Source: Prevotellaceae bacterium UBA6974 (GTDB lineage: Bacteria; Bacteroidota; Bacteroidia; Bacteroidales; Bacteroidaceae). Taken from it: a stretch of 64,000 bases of DNA. Position numbers and translations under genes: made by a program. The stretch is taken from positions 1 to 64,000 of the forward strand of contig DJYQ01000012.1 in NCBI GenBank assembly GCA_002450165.1. The letters run 5' to 3'. The notes below the pieces were generated by a model. The model saw nothing but the letters and a program-made list of their open reading frames with translations. It did no database searches and was not told the DNA's origin. Positions 1-7,121 of this stretch are shown here, in pieces; the stretch's first letter is position 1; each line of letters starts with the position of its first letter.

Positions 1-139
1 CTGATGGTGTTGTATGCTACGATAGGAGCATCAGGTTCAGAGAGGTGGTTTTTACGGTTTTATTTTCCGTGATTTCCGTGCTTTCAGTGTGAGATAAAAT
101 TAGTAAGATTCGTGTAATTCGTGGTTATAAATAAAAGCC

Positions 140-205
140 CTCGTTCCTACGTCGTAGGTATGTCGTTCGTAGGTCGTAGGTAGGTCGAAGCAAGGTCCAT
201 CCTAC
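140..205. repeat. 11-bp-period tandem array (locus A)
   Basis: Six consecutive degenerate 11-bp units begin at 140, 151, 162, 173, 184 and 195. Four of them start with GTCG (for example gtcgtaggtag) and the others with CTCG or GTCC. The spacing is exactly 11 bp throughout. The array lies in the 313-bp spacer upstream of the AAA ATPase, about 75 bp before its -7 box (TATCTTTG, 282-289). Nothing else recognisable was found in 1-139. The function is unknown. It belongs to the same class as the arrays near 1.5, 4.5, 5.5, 28.8 and 63.6 kb. Confidence 0.8.
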
Positions 206-313
206 CCCTTCAAAAAGAATGCCTCATCCGAAAAAAATACACGAAATGCAGGATTTTGTCTTTTATAAAAGATAAAAATGTTATCTTTGCGGTAAATTTC
301 ATCTATAAAAGAT

Positions 314-1525
314 ATGAAAGCAATCGTAAGACAAAGTTATCTTGACAAGATAACGAAGCATCTTGGCAAGGACACCATCATTATTATAGTTGGCCAACGT
401 CGTGTGGGAAAGAGTTACACCCTGCGCCTCTTTAGGGATAAAGTGGCAGAAGATGCTCATACAAACATAATCTTCATTGACAAGGAGAAACATGAGTTTG
501 CCGACATTCAGACTGACCGGGACTTGAATGCTTATATTGATGAACGGCGAGACAAGACAAAGACCAACTATATCCTAATAGATGAAGTTCAGGATATAGA
601 AGGTTTCGAGAACAGTATTCGCAGTTATTATGAGGAGCCGGATATTGAAATAATTGTAACAGGCTCCAACTCCAATATGCTCAGTAGTGACTTGGCTAAC
701 AAAATAGGCGGTCGCTACAAGGAAATCTTCGTTCAGGCACTAAGCTACGAGGAATTCATGGAGTTTCACGAGCTGCCCGACAGCGATGACACTTTGGCAA
801 AATATATTCAGTTTGGCGGACTGCCAGGTTTGAAGAAGATTGGACTCGACGAACAGGATGCAAGGGAATATCAGATGGATGTCTATAGCACCGTACTGCT
901 GAAGGATGTTATCAAACGGAATAATATCCGCAATGTGCCTTTTCTGGAAAACCTTGTTCATTTCCTTGCTGACAATGCAGGGAAAATCATTTCTGCCAAC
1001 AGCATAGCAAAGTATATGCGGTCGCAAGGTGAGAACATCACCTCCACTGCCATTATCAATTATGCTAAGTATCTGAGCGAATCATACATGATCCACAAGG
1101 TGAACAGGTATGACATTCACGGACGGAAGATATTTGAGAGCAACGACAAATTCTATTTCGAAGACAATGGTATTCGTAATGCTCTTGTAGGTGGTTCACG
1201 CGAGAGAGACATTGAGAAGGTGATAGAGAATATCATCTACAATCACCTTGTACGCCTGGGATATGAAGTGATGGTCGGACAACTTCAGGCTGGTGAGATT
1301 GATTTTGTATGTACCAAGCCCAAAGGCGAAAGAATCTATGTTCAGGCTTCCTACATTATAGCCGACGATAACACATATGAGCGTGAGTTTGGTAATCTCC
1401 GTGCCATCAAAGACAACTATCCCAAATATGTTATCTCTATGACACCATTGGTAACCAAGTCTGATGACAACGGCATAACTCATCTTCATCTCAGGAGGTT
1501 CTTAACAGAAGGATTGGAGAGATAA
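314..1525 (+). CDS. AAA+ ATPase of the AAA_14/DUF4143 family
   Basis: This 403-residue protein has a Walker A motif GQRRVGKS at residues 27-34, a Walker B ILIDE at 87-91 and a sensor-like IIVTGSNS near 120. A C-terminal DUF4143-type region follows (about 200-340), ending in a nuclease-like stretch with the segment AGEIDFV. Length and order fit the very common bacterial 'ATP-binding protein, DUF4143' family, whose members are cytoplasmic, numerous in Bacteroidales genomes and of unknown physiological role. The ATG at 314 lies 24 bp after a -7 box TATCTTTG (282-289). The gene stands alone between two repeat-bearing spacers. The family is clear; the function is not. Confidence 0.85.
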   Translation: MKAIVRQSYLDKITKHLGKDTIIIIVGQRRVGKSYTLRLFRDKVAEDAHTNIIFIDKEKHEFADIQTDRDLNAYIDERRDKTKTNYILIDEVQDIEGFENSIRSYYEEPDIEIIVTGSNSNMLSSDLANKIGGRYKEIFVQALSYEEFMEFHELPDSDDTLAKYIQFGGLPGLKKIGLDEQDAREYQMDVYSTVLLKDVIKRNNIRNVPFLENLVHFLADNAGKIISANSIAKYMRSQGENITSTAIINYAKYLSESYMIHKVNRYDIHGRKIFESNDKFYFEDNGIRNALVGGSRERDIEKVIENIIYNHLVRLGYEVMVGQLQAGEIDFVCTKPKGERIYVQASYIIADDNTYEREFGNLRAIKDNYPKYVISMTPLVTKSDDNGITHLHLRRFLTEGLER

Positions 1526-1526
1526 C

Positions 1527-1735
1527 GAAGGGTATGCGAAAGGTATGCCAGTGTGCTTTTTGCGACTGAAATCGGTTGACACCGCAATATCGTAGGAAAG
1601 GAATATCGTAGGGCTATCGTGGAGATATCCCCGCGGGCCTTCACATGGGCTTTAGATAGCCTATAGACAGGCATCACCTATACTCAACAGTAAAGGTGAT
1701 GTATATGTGATGTGAAGGTGATGTAAAGGTAAAGC
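1527..1735. repeat. 11-bp-period repeat cluster, partly inverted (locus B)
   Basis: The spacer behind the ATPase holds several runs in 11-bp register. Two units gaagggtatgc/gaaaggtatgc lie at 1527 and 1538. TATCG/TATCC recurs at 1604, 1615 and 1626. TAGAT/TAGAC occurs at 1653 and 1664. GTGATG recurs at 1696, 1707 and 1718. The reverse complement CATCAC lies at 1672, so the cluster contains a switch of orientation. No ORF with coding character was seen in 1526-1944. Confidence 0.7.
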
Positions 1736-1812
1736 GAGAATGAGGCGTGTTTCGGATTTTTCATGACAGCAAATATCCGAAGGGAAATATGTCCCCTATT
1801 TTTCTACCATGG

Positions 1813-1848
1813 CAAAATAATTTTCCTGTGCGGAGAAAAATTATTTTG
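1813..1848. terminator. Perfect 12-bp AT-rich hairpin, candidate terminator
   Basis: CAAAATAATTTT (1813-1824) is the exact reverse complement of AAAATTATTTTG (1837-1848), with a 12-base spacer that can add a CC/GG pair. It lies 97 bp downstream of the BspA-like gene (minus strand) and 288 bp downstream of the ATPase (plus strand). It could stop either transcript, but there is no clean U-run after it. An operator is an alternative. Confidence 0.45.
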
Positions 1849-1944
1849 AGTGCAGTGAAAATAAATTCACCCAACATTTCAAGTGAAGAATTAGCATAAT
1901 AATAAAATTATGCCAGATATGAAGACAACGGTGTTATAACTTAA

Positions 1945-4422
1945 CTAGTTAGACTTCCAAAGAAGAACATTCTCCGTTGTACAGGCAGAACCTTTTGTTG
2001 CATTGCAGTTAGTCGTATAGATAGAACCTATATAGGGATCCATATGACTGGTATGGTCTTCCCATCTTACAGCATTACCAAAACACTCAAAATTCAAATT
2101 ACAAGTTACTTCTGCCTTACAGAAATCATAAGGACCGCCATCTGGAATATTAAAATCAGCATACGAATACAGCAACCATCCGTCATAGGTCGGGTTAACT
2201 GGAGTAGTAACACTCTCTGTCATTTCCGTCACGACAGAAGGACCGCTTGCCTGAGTTGTCCATTTAAGTGTTATTGTACCCTTGATCATACCGGTAAGAA
2301 CACCGTTGCTCTTGCGGACGCAATAAACACGAACCTTGTCACCTGGTCCAATCTCGCCACGCTCAGTATCCTCTCCAACACCGCCTTTCTTGACTTTGTA
2401 GTCAAAGCCCTTCCATGTAGGCGGTACAACATCATATCGAACTCTTTCTTGAGTATATATAAGGGATAATCTATTGTCCGTCCCATTATCGAAATAAATT
2501 GTTGCAGCACGTACCTCGCCTGTTGTGTTGGCATCGAACGTAATCTCTGGATATAATTCATATATTTTTCCGTTCTCTAAGACATTGTAACTCATTGTTC
2601 CTAAATGCGCCCAACTCTCGCTGCAACTAAGTTCCACATCTCTCGTAGTTGTCAGTACGACAGTCTTTGTGCCACCCTCGGCCGGGACTACATAGTTGTT
2701 GTCCTGGTCACGAACAGTTAAATTCCATTCCTCTGAATATCCGCCGTTGGCCATAATGGTCAGTATGGTTGTGACATCACCAATCTCTATCTCACCATTG
2801 CCATTGGCATCAGCAGCCTTTTTGTCGTATCCGATTGCTTCCGGCGTAGCCATCAGAGTTAGCACGGATGTAACGTCACCTATCTCAACCTCGCCGTTGC
2901 CATTGGCGTCTCCTACGATATATGTAGGTTCTGCAACATGAAGGATAGTTCCGAAATTTTTCCAAGGAGTAGTAGATTCGTATGTATCTAAAGATGTTTC
3001 TGGTACATACAGCGTTGCAGACGCTATGGTGCCACTTTGGAAAACATTTGGTCCAGTAGACGGCACCTGTTCTGCCAAGCAGGTTACTGATGTCAGGCTA
3101 CTACAACCACCGAATGCAGAGCTCTCAATGCTTGTCACACTATTGCCTATGGTCACTGATGTCAGGTCGCTGCAACCATAGAAAGCATAACCTCCAATAC
3201 TTGTCACACTGTTGGGAATGGTGACTGATGTCAAGTCTCTACAATCCTCGAAAGCAGATCTCCCAATGCTTGTCACACTGTTTGGGATGGTAACTGATGT
3301 CAGGCCACTGCAACCAGAGAAAGCATAGTTTCCAATGCTTGTCACACTGTTGCCAATGGTTACTGATGTCAGTCCGCTACAACCATAGAAAGCAGAACTT
3401 CCAATACTTGTCACACTGTTGGGAATGCTTGCTGATGTCAGGCCACTGCAATACGCGAAAGCACCTTCTCCAATGCTTGTCACACTCTTGCCAATGGTTA
3501 CTGATATCAGGCCACTGCAATCATTGAAAGTCATCTCTCCAATGCTTGTCACGCTGTTGGGAATGGTTACAGATGTCAGGCCACTGCAACCACGGAAAGC
3601 TTCTTTTCCAATGCTTGTCACGCTATTGGGAATGGTTACTGATGTCAGTTCGCTGCAACCATAGAAAGCAGAACTTTCAATGCTTGTCACACTGTTGGGA
3701 ATGGTTGTGGTTTTACAACCAACAATCAGAGTATTTGTAGATGATTCTATAATAGCATTACAGTTATTCCTGCAATCATACTTAGGATTACCTTCTTCAA
3801 CCTTTAACGATGTCAGGCCACTGCAATACGCGAAAGCACCTTCTCCAATGCTTGTCACACTGTTGGGAATGGTCACTGATGTCAGGCCGCTACAGCCACT
3901 GAAAGCAAATCTTCCAATGCTTGTCACACTGTTAGGTAGGATTATGGAAGTAAGACTTCTGCAATTTTTAAAACATTCTTTTCCTATAAATTTCACACTA
4001 TTGCCTATAGTAATGGATTTAAGGGAATAGCAGTTCTCGAATGTTTCTTCTTCAATGCCGGTCACACCATTACCAATAGTCACGTATTCGAGAGCATTGC
4101 AGCTATCAAAGGTGCTTTGTCCGACACTTGTCACACTGTTGGGAATGGTTATTGATGTCAGTTCGCTGCAACCATAGAAAGCATATTCTCCAATGCTTGT
4201 CACTTCATAGGTCTTACTACTATATGTTACTTTAGATGGAATTATAATTGAGCCGGAATATGAATTATAATATTTCGTTTTATAAGTTACCGTTACGCTC
4301 GTTTTGTCGGAATTTATATTGTAATAAATACCATCTAATACAAAATCATACGCCCATGAGAGGGTGCTGACAGTAAGGAACAAGATAGAGACGAGAAGTC
4401 GCTGCAATAGATATTGTTTCAT
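1945..4422 (-). CDS. BspA-like leucine-rich-repeat secreted protein with dockerin-like and BACON-like domains
   Basis: The start is placed at the ATG at 4422, because it begins a clear signal peptide (MKQYLLQRLLVSILFLTVS); the longer ORF only adds a non-secretory leader. About fifteen 23-residue LRR_5 repeats of the type AFxGCSxLTSVTIPNSVTSI follow, one interrupted by a cysteine-containing insert. Next come two Ca-binding-type loops (DANGNGEVEIGDVTS and DANGNGEIEIGDVTT) that form a dockerin-like unit, a BACON-like beta domain with the segment SCSESWAHLG, and an unrecognised cysteine-rich C-terminus ending LLWKSN. No type IX sorting tail is visible. BspA proteins in oral and gut Bacteroidetes and Treponema bind host matrix proteins; that role is inferred here. 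The repeats are nearly identical at DNA level, so copy number may vary between strains. Confidence 0.88.
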   Translation of the reverse strand: MKQYLLQRLLVSILFLTVSTLSWAYDFVLDGIYYNINSDKTSVTVTYKTKYYNSYSGSIIIPSKVTYSSKTYEVTSIGEYAFYGCSELTSITIPNSVTSVGQSTFDSCNALEYVTIGNGVTGIEEETFENCYSLKSITIGNSVKFIGKECFKNCRSLTSIILPNSVTSIGRFAFSGCSGLTSVTIPNSVTSIGEGAFAYCSGLTSLKVEEGNPKYDCRNNCNAIIESSTNTLIVGCKTTTIPNSVTSIESSAFYGCSELTSVTIPNSVTSIGKEAFRGCSGLTSVTIPNSVTSIGEMTFNDCSGLISVTIGKSVTSIGEGAFAYCSGLTSASIPNSVTSIGSSAFYGCSGLTSVTIGNSVTSIGNYAFSGCSGLTSVTIPNSVTSIGRSAFEDCRDLTSVTIPNSVTSIGGYAFYGCSDLTSVTIGNSVTSIESSAFGGCSSLTSVTCLAEQVPSTGPNVFQSGTIASATLYVPETSLDTYESTTPWKNFGTILHVAEPTYIVGDANGNGEVEIGDVTSVLTLMATPEAIGYDKKAADANGNGEIEIGDVTTILTIMANGGYSEEWNLTVRDQDNNYVVPAEGGTKTVVLTTTRDVELSCSESWAHLGTMSYNVLENGKIYELYPEITFDANTTGEVRAATIYFDNGTDNRLSLIYTQERVRYDVVPPTWKGFDYKVKKGGVGEDTERGEIGPGDKVRVYCVRKSNGVLTGMIKGTITLKWTTQASGPSVVTEMTESVTTPVNPTYDGWLLYSYADFNIPDGGPYDFCKAEVTCNLNFECFGNAVRWEDHTSHMDPYIGSIYTTNCNATKGSACTTENVLLWKSN

Positions 4423-4464
4423 GGTAATCACTTTTTGCTTTGATTTGATGTCATAGCGATAACG

Positions 4465-4494
4465 CAAAGTTAATAGTTTTTACAATATTAACAA
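4465..4494 (-). promoter_or_regulatory. Bacteroidetes-type promoter of the BspA-like gene
   Basis: Read on the minus strand, there is a -33 TTG (plus-strand CAA 4492-4494), a 19-bp spacer and a -7 box TAACTTTG (plus-strand CAAAGTTA 4465-4472). This matches the Bacteroides sigma consensus TTTG-N19-21-TAnnTTTG. The predicted transcript would start about 35 nt before the ATG at 4422. Confidence 0.6.
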
Positions 4495-4522
4495 TGCTAT
4501 TCGTATAAAAAACACATGTTCA

Positions 4523-4665
4523 GCTCCAATTGAAGTCATGCTAAACTCATACTAAACTCATGCTGATCTCATGCTGATCTCATGCTGATCTCATGCTGAT
4601 GTCATACTCAACTCATACTCAACTCTAGCTGATGTCATGCTGAGCTCTAATTGAGGTCATGTTCA
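4523..4665. repeat. 11-bp-period tandem array of 13 units (locus C)
   Basis: Thirteen contiguous 11-bp units run from 4523 to 4665 without a phase break. The most conserved is tctcatgctga, which occurs three times in a row (4567, 4578, 4589). The outermost units, gctccaattga (4523) and gctctaattga (4644), resemble each other. The array lies directly upstream of the BspA promoter region. It has no spacers and the unit is far too short for CRISPR. Confidence 0.9.
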
Positions 4666-4774
4666 TTAATCTGTGAGACTCATTGACAAAAGTATGAGCC
4701 AACGGCAAGAAGTGGATATTGCGGAATAACTATGAAAAAAGTTTTTCCTAACGTAGGGGATAATTTTTTATAGT

Positions 4775-4879
4775 ATGGCCATAAAAAACGGCTCAGGGAA
4801 TTGGTTTTATGGATTAGGAAAAATCTTTATATCCTTAAAATTTATTATATGGTATCGGCGCCTAGCGGAAGGTCGTTGA
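4775..4879 (+). CDS. Possible 34-residue basic/hydrophobic peptide (doubtful)
   Basis: An ATG at 4775 opens a 34-codon frame that begins MAIKNGSGNWFYG, continues with the hydrophobic stretch IFISLKFIIWY and ends RRLAEGR. No convincing Shine-Dalgarno sequence or -7 box was found. The reason to list it is that a strong plus-strand terminator follows at 4996-5030 and no other plus-strand gene lies between 1.5 and 12 kb. It could equally be part of a non-coding transcript or chance. Confidence 0.2.
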   Translation: MAIKNGSGNWFYGLGKIFISLKFIIWYRRLAEGR

Positions 4880-4995
4880 AAGTTGAGACATTTTGCTAGT
4901 GACCTTATAAAAGGAACCATGACATCATAACACGTTTCCGGCAACGACTAGACACCCCTTTTTCTGAAAATAGTAAGTAAGTTAGTAAGTAAGAT

Positions 4996-5030
4996 GAGTA
5001 AGTCGGGGATAGGCCCCGACTTACTCTTTT
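4996..5030 (+). terminator. Strong rho-independent terminator without an assigned gene
   Basis: GAGTAAGTCGGGG (4996-5008) and CCCCGACTTACTC (5014-5026) form a perfect 13-bp GC-rich stem with a 5-base loop, followed by TTTTAT. The T-run puts it on the plus strand. A second, weaker hairpin (GCAATAAT 5103-5110 with ATTATTGC 5122-5129) lies downstream. No recognised plus-strand gene precedes it, so it points to a small RNA or small ORF in about 4700-5000. Confidence 0.7.
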
Positions 5031-5159
5031 ATGAACGCCGAAGGGGTCGCGAGCCAACGGCGAGAACGAAGTGGCAATTATGAATGCTGCGATTAAGCGA
5101 GAGCAATAATAAGCTTACTTAATTATTGCCGAGCGTTAGCAGTATCGAAGCGAAGCTTC

Positions 5160-5233
5160 AATTATGCATTATGAATTGAGAATTATGCATTATGAATTGA
5201 GAATTATGAATTATGAATTATGAATTATGAATT
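5160..5233. repeat. 7-bp ATTATGA-type tandem repeat
   Basis: The segment is built of imperfect 7-bp units (gaattat, with variants such as attatgc and tgagaat). The last unit supplies the stop codon of the BspA/dockerin remnant next to it. The same motif recurs near 10.3, 25.85, 50.57 and 62.1 kb, always at a gene boundary. Confidence 0.8.
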
Positions 5234-5423
5234 ACTCCCCTCCTGCCATAATCCACAATATCTTGGTCACGTCACCAATCTCAATCTCACCATTCTGGTT
5301 GGCATCGCCAGGGAGACCTACCACTCCTACATCAATGCCCTGGATGCTGGTGACGCTACCGGGGATGGTGACTGATGTAAGACTCGTACAGTTTCGGAAG
5401 GCACTGGAATGGATTCCTATAAC
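5232..5423 (-). pseudogene. Remnant of a BspA/dockerin-type gene
   Basis: Translating the minus strand from 5423 to the stop at 5232-5234 gives 63 residues. One LRR_5 unit (AFRNCTSLTSVTIPGSVTSI) is followed by a dockerin loop (GDANQNGEIEIGDVTKIL) that ends WIMAGGE. An in-frame TAA at 5424-5426 lies directly upstream and there is no usable start, so the 5' part is missing. The linker that normally separates the LRRs from the dockerin is mostly gone. The closest visible relative is the BspA-like gene at 1945-4422, so this may be a decayed duplicate or the residue of a deletion. Confidence 0.8.
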
Positions 5424-5467
5424 TTATTAAACTAATATTCCATATAGTTACTATATATGCCCTACAT

Positions 5468-5522
5468 ACCGAAACTCTGCCTTTCGAACACTGAAACTTA
5501 ACCGAAACTCGGTCTAACGAAG
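5468..5522. repeat. 11-bp-period array (locus D)
   Basis: accgaaactct at 5468, actgaaactta at 5490 and accgaaactcg at 5501 are spaced by exact multiples of 11 bp. The intervening units (5479 and 5512) are diverged. The array lies between the dockerin remnant and the efflux operon terminator. Nothing else was recognised in 5424-5617. Confidence 0.6.
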
Positions 5523-5617
5523 TCCTTTGCTTCTCACTCGTTTCATTATTGCTTCTCCCTTCGATTTAGTCTTTTCTGTTGCTTGACTCATTAGCGACCT
5601 CGCCAGGCTACACGTGT

Positions 5618-5655
5618 TACCCCCAGGAATCTACACGTGCAGACTCCTGGGGGTA
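5618..5655 (-). terminator. Stable hairpin after the efflux operon
   Basis: TACCCCCAGGA (5618-5628) pairs perfectly with TCCTGGGGGTA (5645-5655), and TCT/AGA can extend the stem inside. The loop contains the palindrome CACGTG, and the motif ctacacgtg also occurs just outside the stem at 5608-5616. It lies 25 bp beyond the stop of the outer membrane factor gene. There is no U-run, so terminator is likely by position but not proven. Confidence 0.55.
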
Positions 5656-5679
5656 GCAAAAATGGTTGATTCTTACTTT

Positions 5680-7092
5680 TTACTTTGTGCCGCCGCCAAG
5701 GGCTATGTAGAGGGCGATGACTGCCTGTGCTCCGTCGTACAGGTTTTCTGCCTCGTTGAGCTGTGCCGAGAGGTATGATTCTTGGGCGGTGAGGACTTCC
5801 AGATAGTTGGCTTCGCCGTTGTCCATCAGGTAGTGGGTGCTGACGTAGGCTTCGTGGAGCACCTGAACCTGGCGGTTGTAGAAGCCGTGTCTCTCGCGTG
5901 CTGCCTGGCACTGTGCAAGTGCCTGGTTGACCTGGGTACCGGCGTCGATGACTGTCTGTACGTATTTTTTCTGCAGATTCTGCTCGGTCAGGCGTGAGGT
6001 CTTGAGGTTGCCCTTGATGCGTCCGCGGTTGAAGATGGGCTGTGACAGGGAGCCGAATGCCCTGAGCAGCAGGTCACCGGGGTTGGTTACTACCCCACCA
6101 CCGCTGTTGGTCCATCCCAGCAGGCCAGAGAGCGAGAGGCTTGGGAAGAAGGCTGCCCTGGCTGTCTGTGTGTTGTAGAAGGCTTCCTCCATATAGTAGT
6201 TGGCAAGGCGTATGTCGGGCCGCAGTTGCAGCATGGTGGCTGGTACTCCGACTTGTATGAAGCGGGGCTCGAATACGGGCTGTCCTTCGGTTGCCGTGTG
6301 GTATTCGGCTGCTGTGGTCCAGCGTGTGCGTGTGATGTGTTGCGGGGTGATGCAGAGCAGGCTGCAGATGTAGTTCTCGGTGGATTGTATCAAGAGTCGT
6401 GTGTCTATGATTTGTGTCTTGACGTCTATCCACGATGATTCGAGCTGGTTGACGGCGGTGGAGTATGCCTGGCCGTTGTCCCACAGGGCTTTCTCTGTCT
6501 CGAGCGATGCTGCCCACAGGCTGTCGGTGAGGGTCAGTATTTCGAGCTCGCGGTCCAGGAGCTGCAGGTAGAAGTATTGCTGTGCAATGCTGCTAATCAG
6601 GTTGGAACGTGTTGCTTCCTCGCTCATCTGGGATTGCATCAGTATGGCTTTGGCTGCGCGTTTCTTGTTGGTGATGCTTCCGAACAGATCTACGTCCCAC
6701 GAGAGTTCCATCTGCAGGCTGTAGGCCTTGGTGGCACTGGCGCTGCCAAATTTGGATATTGTTCCCTGTGGTGTAAGGTACAGCGAGGGCAGGTAGGCGA
6801 GCTTGGCTGTCTTGAGGGCTATCTGGCTCTTCTCGATATTGATGCGGGCGGTGTTCAGGTCGGTGTTGTTGGCAAGGGCCTGGTCGATAAGTGCCTGCAG
6901 GTTGGTGTCGGAGAAGAACTCGCGCCAGGACATCTGGGCAATGGATGCTCCCTGGGTGGCTACGGCCGGTGTTTCGGTGCCGAACAGGGTTTTGTCCCAT
7001 TCGGGTGCCGGTTTGGGGGCTTCGTATTTCTTATATAGGCTGCAGCCGGTGAGCATAAGGCTGGCTGCAACGGTGAATAGGATTTTTTTCAT
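5680..7092 (-). CDS. Outer membrane efflux lipoprotein (TolC/NodT/OprM family)
   Basis: This 470-residue protein starts with a lipoprotein signal (MKKILFTVAASLMLTGC, acylated Cys at 17). It continues with the two alpha-helical, glutamine/alanine-rich halves typical of outer membrane factors (about 60-260 and 280-460), ending YIALGGGTK. Length is normal for the OprM/NodT branch. It forms the outer membrane exit channel for the RND pump encoded 29 bp upstream. It is the last gene of the membrane fusion-pump-channel operon and is followed by a strong hairpin. Substrates cannot be told from sequence. Confidence 0.93.
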   Translation of the reverse strand: MKKILFTVAASLMLTGCSLYKKYEAPKPAPEWDKTLFGTETPAVATQGASIAQMSWREFFSDTNLQALIDQALANNTDLNTARINIEKSQIALKTAKLAYLPSLYLTPQGTISKFGSASATKAYSLQMELSWDVDLFGSITNKKRAAKAILMQSQMSEEATRSNLISSIAQQYFYLQLLDRELEILTLTDSLWAASLETEKALWDNGQAYSTAVNQLESSWIDVKTQIIDTRLLIQSTENYICSLLCITPQHITRTRWTTAAEYHTATEGQPVFEPRFIQVGVPATMLQLRPDIRLANYYMEEAFYNTQTARAAFFPSLSLSGLLGWTNSGGGVVTNPGDLLLRAFGSLSQPIFNRGRIKGNLKTSRLTEQNLQKKYVQTVIDAGTQVNQALAQCQAARERHGFYNRQVQVLHEAYVSTHYLMDNGEANYLEVLTAQESYLSAQLNEAENLYDGAQAVIALYIALGGGTK

Positions 7093-7121
7093 TATTATTG
7101 TTGTTGTAAAGTTATTAAACT

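Noticed and set aside
140..205. CRISPR array or phage att repeats
   Set aside because: Units are 11 bp, degenerate and contiguous, with no spacers and no cas genes nearby. The same holds for the other 11-bp arrays.
3297..4030. Plus-strand ORFs inside the BspA-like gene
   Set aside because: They mirror the DNA repeats of the minus-strand LRR gene, have no promoter and no recognisable protein features.
5227..5430. Plus-strand 67-codon ORF
   Set aside because: It is the antisense shadow of the LRR/dockerin remnant on the minus strand, which shows real family motifs.
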